This document shows, piece by piece, positions 1-10,335 of a stretch of DNA of 64,000 nucleotides; position 1 is the first letter of the stretch; every line of letters starts with the position of its first letter. Location of the stretch: assembly GCA_963565915.1 (NCBI GenBank), contig OY751489.1:1798001-1862000 (forward strand), read 5' to 3'. Position numbers and translations under genes: made by a program. The notes beneath the pieces were generated by a model. It was not told the origin of the DNA. It saw nothing but the letters and a program-made list of their open reading frames with translations, and did no database searches. The DNA comes from Entoloma clypeatum. Lineage: Eukaryota > Basidiomycota > Agaricomycetes > Agaricales > Entolomataceae.

Positions 1-1595
1 GCAAAGTCTTTGAACTCATGCGTAAAGTGTAAAGAAGCACCGGAATCTAATATCCATTGTGCGCGTTCTTTTTCCTTACAATGTGTACAGGAGGCAAAAT
101 GTTTTATATATTTTTTATGTAGATCACTGCTGAAGTGATCTACGCAAACTGTACTGGTACTGGCTAATATATTATACGTCTGTTGAGAGGTATTATTAGC
201 ATTCCGCAATTGATATGGTTTGAGAGAAGATTTTGACGAACCATCAAGTTCAATCTCGTCCACAAACTCGTCTGGCCCCATTCGCTCTTGGTCGATGTCC
301 ATCATCCGCAGCGATTGGTCTAACGGCGGAGTTACTCGACGCTGTTTAGTTAGCCTCTCGTCGATGTCCGGAATGATGGTGTCCAAGATACGAAGATTTG
401 ACCCAGAGGGTCGGGCACTGATTTCTCGAGCGAGTTTTCTCACCTTCTCGTTCTTTTTCCATGCTGACAGCTTTCTGGAAGGAAGCCCAGTGTACTGAGA
501 AGGAGGCGGGTTCATGCATTGCAGGAGTGACTGCATTCTTTCTGACTCAGGCTGCGTGGTACTCGAAGTTTTCCCGCAGCCTGTTACAGTGGTAAAGGTA
601 GGTGCATGACGAGGAGGGAGAGGACAAGGGGCAGATCGATGAGGGAGTTGTTCGATGGCTGGTGCGATAAACTCAATCATTTCCTCGGTGTGGTCGGACT
701 CATTGTCCGCATTGTTGGCGCACTTTTTCTGGTTGTGCCAGCGTCCCTTTCTCTTCTTCTTTTCAGAAGCGGTACTTGGGTCGGTCGAGTTAGGCTGCTC
801 ATCAGCATTGTTCTGTGAGGTACTCGGTGCTGTCTGCTTTTCCCATTTGGGGTCTTGCCCCTTTCGCTTAGTCCCGGAGATTTTCCGGGCCTGCTCGTTG
901 GACGCCCGAGTAGACCCTATCACATACTTGCGCCTGTACTCTGAAATGATGCTGTCGGTGACTGCCTGCCATGTGAAGTCATCAGCATCATAGACCTGAA
1001 AGAGGGCGGTGGAGAAAGACGACCAAGCGTCAGGAATGGCACTTGCCAAGATCATAGCCTGCATCAGATCAGGCACAACGAATTTTGAGTTGCTAAGGCG
1101 AGCAAAGAGTGACCCAAGGCGCTTGATTTCCGGCACAGGGTCCCGACCAGACAGTTTGAAAGAGGCTGCGGCTTTGAAATCGCCAAATATGGTGGCGGGG
1201 GAGACCTTTGAATATGCGTCCTTCAATGATGTCCAGGCGTCTTTTGAGGACTTGGCGTCCTTGATGTGCCTCCTGATTGCCTTGGAGACTTTGAGGCAGA
1301 TGGAACCCAGAGCCATGTCATCGTCCCTGATCCAGACCTTTCTTTCCTTGTGGAAGGTGGGTTGGTCGACGGTAGTGGTGACCACCGGAGGTTGAGTCGC
1401 AGACATTGAGGTGGCGGAGGCAGGGGTGGAGACCGTGACCGTAAAGTCCGTGATGTCGGGGCGCTCAATGTCGCCGGATACGATGCGCCAGACTCCTTGA
1501 TGGAGAAGGTAGGACTTCATTTTCTCGGCCCAACTCTGGTAGTCGATGCCGTTGAAGACGGTGATGGAGTCGAGGGCGGAGCGAGAGGTAGACAT
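1..1595 (-). CDS. Copia-type Gag-Pol polyprotein, N-terminal part (runs off left edge)
   Basis: One open minus-strand frame runs from an ATG at 1595 to the window edge without a stop (about 531 codons). The N-terminal third looks like a Copia Gag (UBN2-like), beginning near 'FNGIDYQSWAEKMKSYL' with a conserved W. A Lys/Arg-rich stretch and a Cys-rich segment (SCTHC) follow. The frame then enters a retropepsin, with the catalytic DSGAS motif followed by HFTHEF at 1-45, the usual Copia form. I saw no CCHC knuckle between Gag and protease. This frame has no visible lesion, unlike most retroelement frames here. Integrase and RT would lie to the left, outside the window. Confidence 0.85.
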   Translation of the reverse strand, partial: MSTSRSALDSITVFNGIDYQSWAEKMKSYLLHQGVWRIVSGDIERPDITDFTVTVSTPASATSMSATQPPVVTTTVDQPTFHKERKVWIRDDDMALGSICLKVSKAIRRHIKDAKSSKDAWTSLKDAYSKVSPATIFGDFKAAASFKLSGRDPVPEIKRLGSLFARLSNSKFVVPDLMQAMILASAIPDAWSSFSTALFQVYDADDFTWQAVTDSIISEYRRKYVIGSTRASNEQARKISGTKRKGQDPKWEKQTAPSTSQNNADEQPNSTDPSTASEKKKRKGRWHNQKKCANNADNESDHTEEMIEFIAPAIEQLPHRSAPCPLPPRHAPTFTTVTGCGKTSSTTQPESERMQSLLQCMNPPPSQYTGLPSRKLSAWKKNEKVRKLAREISARPSGSNLRILDTIIPDIDERLTKQRRVTPPLDQSLRMMDIDQERMGPDEFVDEIELDGSSKSSLKPYQLRNANNTSQQTYNILASTSTVCVDHFSSDLHKKYIKHFASCTHCKEKERAQWILDSGASLHFTHEFKDF

Positions 1596-2264
1596 TTTTA
1601 ATGAGTCTAAAAGGAGTTCTCCCAATCAGTGATGTTCTTGATTTTTAGAGAAAACAAATAAATGATTCCTCATAACATATTCCCTTCAGGAATAGTGTTT
1701 GTGGGAAAAACCCTTTTTGTCAGAAGTGTATGAGGTACAATCAACGTTTCCACATGATGTGTACTAAGTCAATCCCCTTAGGGACGCTTCATGACAGGTA
1801 CTTGTTGTAATGACGTTCCCAGGTTCATATGTGAAGAAGTATGACTCAGAACCTAGATCTTTCGATCGGTTCTTTGCCAACCAGGGTAGAGTGGGCAGGT
1901 ACTCGCTGTTGCCAGCGTTCCCAAGTCCCTCTGCTATCCGGGGCCCATAACCTGTTGAAGTTCCACCTGGGTGCTAGCCACAGGCATACTGAGCAACACA
2001 GCTACAGTGTGGAAGTACTCTACTTAACCGTTCTAGCCACTTACATGGTTTGGGAGGGTGAGGCTGGTGAGAGCGGTTGAGGCTGATAAGAGCGATGGAG
2101 CTGGTTAAGAGTCAAGAGACAACTTTTTGATATTGACAGTTTCCTGGTCTTATATACCGTACTACTGTTTGTACCAACCAAATAAGTATGTAATCGAAGA
2201 TGTGTAAATGGTCACATGATGTAATCTAATCTAATCTAATCTACATGATGGAAAAGTTTCAACA
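1596..2264 (-). repeat. Probable 5' LTR and leader of the Copia element
   Basis: On the minus strand the stretch upstream of the Gag ATG starts with TGTTGAAACTTTTCC (complement of 2250-2264), a typical Copia-like LTR start. About 110 bases further in is a TATA box (TATATAAG, complement of 2149-2156). A short TCTAA array lies at 2224-2243. I could not fix the LTR 3' border or the primer-binding site, and the second LTR is outside the window, so the split between LTR and leader is open. Confidence 0.5.
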
Positions 2265-3258
2265 GGCGGGGCGTCTTTGGCATTTCAAGGTACCAGAGTG
2301 TCACTCTCGTCGTTCAGAGACATTGGTCAAGCCCTTCAGTTATCAATGTTTTCGTGGCAATTAGTGGGCTTTTGGCTCCACACCGTCATGTTGAACGGTG
2401 AGCCTTGTCAGATTTTTCTTGCTTGCAAACGGGATGCTCAACCATGATGTGCTTGACAGGTCTCTCCGGAGGGTCCCTAAACGGCACTCTATTTCATAGT
2501 TACCAGTAGTACTAGCAATTATGGATATGTCGCATCCCGTAGTCACAATGTACAGTTTCCTTCATACTACGACGCTACTAGCGATGAGCTGAGATCCAAG
2601 TTAAGGATGTCAAGGTAGATGTTCACTATGCTTCTCCATTGCTCATGTCTAGGTTCATTATCCAAGTGTGTACCATTGTCATCCTGTGGGACATGTCTAA
2701 CGTTCTCAAGTCAGATGTCCTATCATGACTTTCTGGTCCTGTCAATCTCGACGAACATGCTTCCATGGTCCTCAAGACCTGATGTGTGTCTGCCCATTTG
2801 CAGGCCAATCTTTTCGACAATGACATGTCTAGGCTGCACATTTGAGATCCTTGGCAGAACGCCACTGTTACTGAGTCCTCAAGACACGGTGCATTCACGT
2901 AGATCTGATTCTGAACTTCCTTTTCCTTTACTCCAGTTGCGAGGCGTCTCTGGGCAGTCTGTGCCATGAGGCCTCGATTCTCTGATTAACGAGGTGGGTC
3001 GTCCAATTCCTTTTAGATTCAAATCATGTTTTCATGGCGATCTTGTCCTAACCTTTCAGAGGGTACCGTTTCACGCTCGTATGTCTTGAACGGTGAGTCA
3101 TTTCCAAGTTCATCAAGTTCATTGAGTCCTCAACGGCCTCGTCTAGATCCATCTTGGATTCTCTTTTCAGGTACAATTATTATTAATACTCAATTTTCCA
3201 AGTTCATCATCGCCCTCACACAACTCCGTCGGCTCTTTTCTGAGAGCGCGGGTCGCAA
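2265..3258 (-). pseudogene. Degenerate remnant downstream of the Gypsy-type gag
   Basis: This stretch continues the minus-strand gag immediately after its TAA stop at 3259. Short coding-like patches remain in shifting frames, for example RSQKRADGV near 3225-3255, which resembles the Gag C-terminus of such elements. A 113-codon open stretch lies at 2626-2967. No protease, RT or integrase motif could be recognised. It is probably a heavily mutated gag-pol junction region; no function is assigned. Confidence 0.35.
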
Positions 3259-3562
3259 TTATTGAGTTTCGGGAAAAACCGTTTCGACACTTTGTGAGTT
3301 CATCATCGACAGTTTCATCATGTTGGCTAACATGGTCATAGATTCCGTAGCATGAGCGGGCCCGATGGTCGGTTGAGGTACATGTTGGGACATATGAGGA
3401 GTGGCCGCTACTGACATGTTCAATTGATCAGTAGCTGTAACCGCTTTCCAAACATCGCGTTCCTCGGTTGCGCGTCTGGCCTTTTCCTGTAAGTCAGAGA
3501 TAAGTTTGTCTTGTTTATCTCGTACATTCAGATTCAAGATTGGCTGTCGAAGTGTAACTATG
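3259..3562 (-). pseudogene. Gypsy-type Gag, C-terminal piece
   Basis: The C-terminal part of the Gag whose other pieces lie at 4285-4928 and 6551-7285. It encodes a likely coiled coil (near 'DLQEKARRATEERDVWKAV') followed by a Met/Gln-rich tail and a TAA stop. Its upstream end is cut by an LTR. When the LTR and one copy of the CTATG duplication are removed, the frame reads through from the previous piece as PEDGIVTLRQPILNLNVRD, which shows the pieces are one gene. Confidence 0.7.
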
Positions 3563-4284
3563 TGTTATATCCATCTCCGAATCTCCAATCCACTCCGATC
3601 GTCCTCCGACTTTCCGGACTTTCCGGACATCCGTTACCTCCGCATCTCCGCACGTTGCCATCGTGCATTTCATATTCATAACTCCATGCCTTTATGCATT
3701 TCATATTCATATTCCCGTTTACTTATGCATCGCCTTTTCCGCATGGTCCGTTGACCGACATCTCCGATGTTCGTTACAGTCGCTGGCAACTTACGCCACA
3801 ACTCCGGACCTACTCCGACCATCTCCGTAAAGTAATCTCATTTAGATATTTAAGCTTGTACCATACCTGTAGTTCCTTAGTTCGAATATCAACAAAGTTC
3901 ACTCCTCTACTCCCCGTTCATGCCAGAGATCCTCGCTGTGGTACAATACGCCGACGACATCCTCATCTACTGCTCTTCCTCCATCGTTACCCTTCGACGA
4001 GCTCAGTACTGTGTCCGAGTCACAACTCCGACGTCGTCCGACCATTTCCATGTCAACGTGTCTCTCACCGAGATCTTTCCAAGGACCTCCGCATCTCCGA
4101 CCTCTCCTCCGACCTCCTGAAATTGGGACACCTTATCCAACAAACAGCGGCGCAACACATACGTTGAAGCCATGTCCCTCCCCTTCGTCGTTCCTCCGCA
4201 TTCCCGGAGTTCTGCTCCGGCCTCAGTCCTTCGTCCGACCTCCGACGGACTCCGACGAAGCTCCGACTTTTCACCTATTTAACA
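3563..4284. mobile_element. Solo-LTR-like insertion, 722 bp, in the gag gene
   Basis: Bounded by TGTTA at 3563 and TAACA at 4284, a perfect 5-bp terminal inverted repeat, and flanked by a 5-bp duplication CTATG (3558-3562 and 4285-4289). Excision restores the host gag frame. The interior is rich in TCCGAC/CTCCG runs. One oddity on the plus strand is a short open stretch at 3920-4120 that reads QYADDILIY, like a reverse transcriptase active site. Length and ends fit a solo LTR; a deleted retroelement is the alternative. Confidence 0.75.
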
Positions 4285-4928
4285 CTATGCCATCTTCGGG
4301 AAGGTCCTCGACGAAGAACTGGCTCTGGTTATTCCATTGCCGGTCTTGTACGTTTTGGTTGGATTGAAGTGTAATTATGCTGTTCAGGGCTAAGTCCACT
4401 ATCGCATCCTCAGGAAGTTCCTCGATGAAGAACTGCTTTTGGTCCTTCCAAAGCCTATCAACATGGTCTTTCGGTGATAGGTTAGAAGGTTCTTTTGGGA
4501 AACCTTTCTCGTCTAGGTTCGTTCCTTTGTTGCGAGTCTCAATCTTTCCTTCAGCCTTGTCAATAGCCAGGAACTGACAATCGGCGATGAAGTGTCCGAC
4601 GGCCCAACAATAATAGCATTTATGCCAGGATGGTGGGCTCGACGGGATGGTCATATTCTCTTCGCCTTTGCGGGGCAACAAACTCAACAACAATGTAGTC
4701 ATCTTTTCTAACGACTTCGTCGTTTCGTCGTGACGCTGACTGTCTTCTTTAGCCATATTGACAAGTATGTCCATATTTGTGGCCATTGACTGGTTCAAGT
4801 CCTCAAGGAGGCGTACCATATGGTCAGATGAGGTAGCGGGTTCCATAGGTCTTTGAGCAATCATATGCTGACTTCTATTGGTAGATCTAATGGTCATGTC
4901 AGATGTACCAGTGGTCGTAGCCGTGTTA
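4285..4928 (-). pseudogene. Gypsy-type Gag, central piece with CCHC zinc knuckle
   Basis: The middle part of the split gag. A CCHC knuckle (C-x2-C-x4-H-x4-C, reading CYYCWAVGHFIADC) lies near 4590-4635. It is preceded by a Met/Gln-rich predicted helix and followed by two copies of a short repeat (QFFIEELPEDAIV and QFFVEDLPEDGIV). The right end is cut by the Tc1/mariner element, whose terminal repeat supplies a spurious start (ATG at 5059). Removing that element and one TA joins ADSY to NTATTTGTSD in frame. Confidence 0.75.
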
Positions 4929-4930
4929 TA

Positions 4931-5144
4931 CAGTGACTTCCAAAAGCGGCCCAATGTTTTGTATTTTTTGATTGTTGCTTGAATAACATTGGATTGAAAA
5001 TAAATACAAACAAAGTATTGGTGTACCATAGATAGCATTTGATCAGGGCTATCCATCAAAAAAGGAATTACATAATTTCAATCAGTATTACTAGAGATAT
5101 AGGCAGTTTAATTCAGAGACTCATTGGGCCACTTATGGAAGTAG
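4931..5144. repeat. Left 214-bp terminal inverted repeat of the Tc1/mariner element
   Basis: It pairs with 6335-6548. The outer end (ACTTCCAAAAGCGGCCCAATG) and the inner end of the same repeat (complement ACTTCCATAAGTGGCCCAATG) are inverted copies of each other with a few mismatches. Each repeat therefore carries two transposase-site-like motifs in opposite orientation. Confidence 0.9.
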
Positions 5145-5290
5145 CTATCAGAAATGCAGACACAGCCCAATAGCAATGCACATAGCCTAAAGCAATGCAC
5201 ACAGCTTCAGAGGCTATGATTAATAGCCATAAGGCAGTGCTTACAAGCTATATAAACCAGTCCAACACTCCCCAAAAGCTATAATTCATC

Positions 5291-6307
5291 ATGCATCCCA
5301 TCTCCTCTGCTCAGAAGGAAAATATCCTTTCTCTTGCTTCCAGTGGTTTCTCCAATCGCCATATTGCCTCCAAACTTGGTGTAGGCAGGTCTACTGTTGC
5401 CAGAACACTTCATACTCTTCTTCCTAACCACTATACTCCTCTTACTGGGCGCCCATCCAAACTTTCATCCACAAATCAACATGCAGTTATTGCACAAATC
5501 AAGACTGGCAAAGCTTCCAATGCTGTTCAAGCCATGAAACATATCAATACCATCATCTCTGATTCAGTCTCCTCACAAACAATTAGAAGAGTCCTGAAGA
5601 AACATTCATTCAAGGCTGTGGTGAAGAAGAAAAAGCCCTTGTTGAGTGCAAGGCATAGAAAGGCAAGGTTGGCCTTTGCTCAGAAGTATCAGGAGTGGAC
5701 TGTGGAGGACTGGAAGAGGGTTATTTGGTCAGATGAGACCAAAATCAACAGATTTGGGTCAGATGGAAGAGAGTGGGTCTGGAAGAAGAAGGGAGAAGGG
5801 TTGATTCAGAGGGAGGTGCAGAGGACAGTCAAGTTTGGTGGAGGAAACATCATGGTATGGGGGTGTATGGGATGGAATGGAGTGGGGCATCTTGCAGAGG
5901 TTGAGGGGAGGATGAATGCTGACCAGTATGTGGCCATTCTGGAGGAGCACATGCTGCCTAGCCTGGAGGAGAGTGGGATTTCTGAGGAGGAGGTAATTTT
6001 TCAGCAGGACAATGACCCCAAGCACACCTCAAAGAAGGCCAAGAAGTGGATGAAGGACAACAATATCACACTTCTGGACTGGCCTGCACAATCTCCAGAT
6101 ATCAGCCCTATTGAACATCAATGGGTTCATCTCAAGAGGGAGCTTGCCAAGTATCCAACACCACCAAAGAGAGTTTGGGAGATTTGGGAGAGAGTGGCAG
6201 AAGTGTGGAATAATATACCACCAGAGGTATGTCAAAATCTAATAGAAAGTATGCCTAGAAGGTTAGAAGCAGTTATCAAGGCCAAGGGAGGTCATACCAA
6301 GTATTAA
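5291..6307 (+). CDS. Tc1-like DD34E transposase
   Basis: Intact 338-residue DDE transposase, normal length for the family. The N-terminus (about 1-110) carries paired helix-turn-helix motifs for end binding, with a GRPSKLS linker at 53-59. The catalytic core shows D148 (WSDETK), D240 (FQQDNDPKHTS) and E275 (SPIEHQW). There are 34 residues between the second Asp and the Glu, so DD34E. IEHQW replaces the common IENxW but keeps the Glu. The ATG is preceded by the 214-bp inverted repeat plus about 146 bp of leader. It cuts and pastes the element at TA sites. Confidence 0.95.
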   Translation: MHPISSAQKENILSLASSGFSNRHIASKLGVGRSTVARTLHTLLPNHYTPLTGRPSKLSSTNQHAVIAQIKTGKASNAVQAMKHINTIISDSVSSQTIRRVLKKHSFKAVVKKKKPLLSARHRKARLAFAQKYQEWTVEDWKRVIWSDETKINRFGSDGREWVWKKKGEGLIQREVQRTVKFGGGNIMVWGCMGWNGVGHLAEVEGRMNADQYVAILEEHMLPSLEESGISEEEVIFQQDNDPKHTSKKAKKWMKDNNITLLDWPAQSPDISPIEHQWVHLKRELAKYPTPPKRVWEIWERVAEVWNNIPPEVCQNLIESMPRRLEAVIKAKGGHTKY

Positions 6308-6334
6308 AATAGCCCAATTCTGTTTTTCTGATGA

Positions 6335-6548
6335 CTACTTCCATAAGTGGCCCAATGAGTCTCTGAATTAAACTGCCTATATCTCTAGTAATACTGATTG
6401 ACATTATGTAATTCTTTTTTTGATGGATAGCCCTGATCAAATGCTATCTATGGTACACCAATACTTTGTTTGTATTTATTTTCAATCCAATGTTATTCAA
6501 GCAACAATCAAAAAATACAAAACATTGGGCCGCTTTTGGAAGTCACTG
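6335..6548. repeat. Right 214-bp terminal inverted repeat of the Tc1/mariner element
   Basis: Near-perfect inverted copy of 4931-5144, with small differences such as an AT-rich indel around 6408-6420. It ends GTCACTG followed by the TA duplication. Confidence 0.9.
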
Positions 6549-6550
6549 TA

Positions 6551-7285
6551 GCTATCAGCCAATCACACCAAGTCCTCTGACACTTTGAGCAGAGTCTCGA
6601 ATTCAATGGGATCGGTGTGGTGACGTGCTTTCTTTCCTCCCTTGTCAGACGGGCGAGCGCCATTCAAAGACAGTTGAGAAACTTGCCAAACCATGGTCCT
6701 CTTCAATTCAGAGTCAAGGCAATTCAGGAACTTAGCAGAAATCTCACGATTCGAGATACAGCCACTGCGTAAGAGTCTTCCTCCTTCGAATTTAAATGAT
6801 CTGATAAATTCTAAGACTACCGACAGGTACTCATTTGTCAAAGGCGTTGACTTGGCGCACAATTTGTCCAGGTGCACAATCAACCCTTCAAGACTATCCG
6901 TAGCCTCGGGGTAGTGGCTAACAAGCTCCTCTATGAAGGCTTTGAAAGAACCGCCTTCCAGTGGGTAAGTCTCCAAAACAGTCCATTCATCTGTGGTATG
7001 CTGATTGGCATAATATCTTAGCCAATCTTTCATTTCTTGGTCACTCGAGACACCGGTCCGTACCAACTCTTTCATGACATCCTCAATATAACGGAGTAAT
7101 TCCTCAGGCCTATTCCTGTCATAGAACGGGGCCTTGTTGTCGCGTCTATTGGGCATGCCTTTTGTGGGTGATTCAGAAGCCATTTCGGTAGCTTCTGACT
7201 CTGGGTCGGGGTCTTGTTTGAATGTCTCAGGTAGGGGCTCAAAAATTGTGGATTTCGGCGCAAGTTTCAATGACGAACTTTCCAA
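6551..7285 (-). pseudogene. Gypsy-type Gag, N-terminal piece
   Basis: ATG at 7285; the frame is open to a TGA at 6563-6565. The product resembles the Gag of Agaricomycete Gypsy elements: a proline/acid-rich start, then a helical Gag domain beginning near 'YDRNRPEELLRYIEDVMKEL'. The TGA (in EDLV*LADSY) lies 12 bases before the Tc1 insertion and is probably a decayed CGA. Beyond it the same frame continues into the central piece. A short overlapping minus ORF at 7267-7479 could be a frameshifted N-terminus. Confidence 0.7.
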
Positions 7286-8518
7286 GGCGGCGGTTTGGGT
7301 GCAACGGGGTTGCTGGGTTTATCAATGCGGCGTGGTCTGGTCATACATCGATGGGGTTTTTGTTTCGGAGTTCGCAGAACGGACTCAAAAGGGTCTTTTG
7401 GATTTTTATTGCGATCGAATGGGAAATTGGTTCGACGGCATGGGTTTGGAATATTCCAGATATTCCTAAGTCTCGTCAAGTGTATGTTGTCTTTTCATCC
7501 AGGCGAGACAAACAGTCAAGTAATCAACTGCATGGCACTTTGCGTCTCAAACGACAAAGCGCAATGGTATGGGATGGGGTGTACAATCTCCATGGAGGAA
7601 ATTGGAAGGCAAACGGGTCAACTACTGAAACCACCCCTCGCAGTGGGCTCCAGATGAGAAGATGGGACTTGATGAGCGGCCCACGGTGCGAAAACACCAC
7701 AAAACCCCTCACAACTCCTCAACAAAATAGTTCAAGGGTGGCAGGAACTTAACCACTTATTTCGTAAGTAGTTAGACTCATTTGTCTTTTGTAGAAAGTC
7801 ATTGCAAGGTCATGCGTTGACAATCAAGGGTTTTGATCAAATAAAATATTATATGAGATCAAGTTTCCTCAGGGTTCACTGAGACTCCCTTTGGATGAGA
7901 CTTAGAAAATCAAACCACTCAATCAATCACTGAGAGAGAGAGAGGGATTGGATCTGGCTGGGGGGCCTTTCTAATCTACAGTACATGGCAGGGAACTACA
8001 GTTTTTATACATGACAAGAGATGAAATATATATATAAGGTTCATCACAAGATATGTCCATAACAAATCAGTTTCCAGGGTATCTGTTATTTAGGCATGGT
8101 CCAAATATTCACATGGGTCTTTTAAGCATATTTCCAAGGTGTCGAGAGGGCAACTGGCCCTGGCGGAGTGGAGTGACAAGAACACATCATTCTAGAAGTC
8201 CGCATCAATATTGATGTTGTCGATCAATTGATCAAGTTCCCTGTCATTGATCAAGGGTCCGAAGCATCACAGACCGGGGACCCGTTTTCAGGGTTTGGTC
8301 TATTTCTGGTAAGCCACACGGATTGGCATCACGGCATCTGTGATCACGCGTCATACACTGTGATGCTGGGCATCCTGCTCATTATTATGAGTCCCCCGAG
8401 CCCTCAGATTGTCCATAGTCAATAGTAGTGATTGGATAGGGTGATAGGTCATATAATATTCTTATTAATGACTGGTCCCCTCAATGGTCTTATCCATTGA
8501 GAAATAAAATGTTTTGTG
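7286..8518. other. No recognisable gene; possible 5' leader or LTR of the gag element
   Basis: Only short frames without known motifs. It includes a 70-codon minus ORF (7267-7479) that may be frameshifted gag, and a GA run near 7930-7945. I searched for LTR ends of the Gypsy-type gag element and found none I could defend. Confidence 0.3.
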
Positions 8519-10335
8519 TCAAGTTTTGGTTAAGCCCTCAAAGTGACTGTTCCCAAGATCATGACGAAAGGTGGTCCAGTGGTATTTATACACTCTTAGG
8601 TAGCCAGTAGTACCATCAGTTCCAATAGAATATGTTTGTGAAGGGGCCAGCATTATATTCTTATATTGACAAAACTGTGGGAAAAGTGAATTTTCACACA
8701 CAGCCACACAGCGGTTGTATCATCGCCGGCCTCTGTCGGCTCAGGGCTGGCCTCCAACATTGACTCCCGGTGCTGAGAGAGGTTTGGTGTGGGCTTGCTG
8801 TCCATGATGTTTGGTTTCCTGGCTGGGTGGAGGTAGGGAACAGTGACAGACTGGGCATTGTTGACATGAACAGAAAATTCCTGATAATTGCAAGAAGTAC
8901 ACAGTTAGAAATGACAGATAAAAGAGTTGTTACCTTGACCTGCAATCCTACTTCCATGTCAGTGGTCGGCGGCAACGGGACCTCCTCAGTGCAGTGAACC
9001 TCATCATCCAGCACGGAGACTACCCATCCCGAACGCCCTTGATGGGGGCCGTGGTAGACCTGAAGGAAGTCGCCGATGCTGTACCGTTTCCTCACGTCCT
9101 TCCAGGCAATATCAAAAAGACCTTCTCCATCGGCAAGCTCGGTTTCAAGGTGTTGGGCATAGACTGTTTTGATTATGCCCTTCTTTCCAGAATGTGAAGT
9201 GTTGACGACAGTGACCCCCTCTCCTGTGTAAAATTCCCACTCGCGCGGGGGAGGAAATTTGGCCGCCAAAACCATGGGATGGTCGGATTGGTACAGGAGA
9301 GAGGAGAGGGAGAATGGCATAAAGACGAACCTTGGGGAGACGTCGTGACAATCGAAGTTCTTCAACAGGAGGCCGTGCTCGAAACAAAGTGTCCAGTATT
9401 GATATGAGTCGTTTCCAGTGAGCGTGAGCGTGACTCCACAAGAGACCGCAAACTCAATTGGATCAAAAAGGATGGGGGTGGGGGGAGGTGTGGGGGAAGG
9501 ATACTTGTGCTTGCCCAGGCTGGTCAAATCTCGCCGTGCGGACTGCGGGTGTAGGCAAGGAACGACGAGGAGAATGAGTCCCCATCCCTTTACCCCAGCT
9601 ACGAGACCAATGTCGCCTCAATACTGTCCCTGGGTAATGCGAGCGCAATCGCCTATCTTCAGGCCATCTCCCTCACCTTGGAGTGGTAACTTGAGCATCG
9701 CCACGTGATCATCGAGGTCAATGGGGAATGCAACGGGAACACCGGGCGGGCGTCTGATGATGCCGGGAATCAATACCAGGAGGCGCTGCAGAGTTGGGTT
9801 CATTGTTGCCTCTATATAGATCCACCCAGACACAGAGTGGCCATGTGTGAAGGTGGCGCGTATCTCGTGATGGCTTTCCACTAAAGCCATAAGAGAAAAT
9901 ACAGCGTCCTCCTCGATACCGTGCTAGTCGTAGAATTTATAAAAAAAACTCCAAAAGACATGCTTATGGACGGGATTAACTTACTCAACACTTGATGCGC
10001 CATAAGCCCCAATCCTCAAGAGAAGGCCAGCAAACTTGGCGCTCCATGATCTGCTTAGCAGTGGAAAATTCTTTCAAGCCAGGAGCAGGTCCTGGGGTTC
10101 GGCGTACTGCCATACAAAAGCGTTCTGCTAGAGCTTAACAGAGTTTGGTTGGGCTGAGCATGGTTGTCAATGAAGTCTATATATCTATGAACAGCGATAT
10201 GAGGAATGAAACCTGCTGATGCATGGACTACTAACCTGGTCCCTCCTCTTCCTCCTCCTCCTCCTCCTCACTATCCACTTCAGCCTTGAGATCAACAAAC
10301 CTGTGAGCATGCTGACGGTGATCATATACAGTACC
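8519..10335 (-). pseudogene. SPT5-like transcription elongation factor, copy 1, broken
   Basis: Minus-strand pieces in SPT5 order. An acidic tail reads FVDLKAEVDSEEEEEEEE near 10250-10300. LWRIKC near 9985 is followed by EEDAVFSLMALVESHH and GWIYIEATMNPTLQRLL, the NGN-domain pattern (about 9690-9905). KOW motifs follow: KIGDCARITQGQY, GEGVTVVNTSHSGKKGII and GDFLQVYHGPHQGRSGWVV (about 9010-9660). An intron 8881-8933 fits GT-AG. Lesions: TGA after LWRIKC (expected CGA) and TGA inside the first KOW. The last KOWs are missing. SPT5 acts with SPT4 on RNA polymerase II; this decayed paralogue is unlikely to be the cell's essential SPT5. Confidence 0.7.

Larger units (their letters stand above)
4931..6548 (+). 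mobile_element. Tc1/mariner transposon, complete, 1618 bp
   Basis: The element starts CAGTGACTTCC and ends with its reverse complement. It is flanked by TA on both sides (4929-4930, 6549-6550), the standard Tc1/mariner target duplication. The 214-bp terminal inverted repeats enclose one intact transposase gene. It sits inside the minus-strand Gag gene, and excision restores that frame. The long near-identical inverted repeats and unbroken ORF suggest it is the youngest or best preserved element here. Confidence 0.95.

Noticed and set aside
4271..5059. 262-codon minus ORF that appears to start at 5059
   Set aside because: Its first 43 codons are Tc1 inverted repeat; the true coding part begins at the TA junction (4928).
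8519..10335. SPT5-like copy 1 as the cell's essential SPT5 gene
   Set aside because: It has two in-frame TGA codons at conserved positions and lacks the last KOW motifs and CTD, so a decayed paralogue is more likely.
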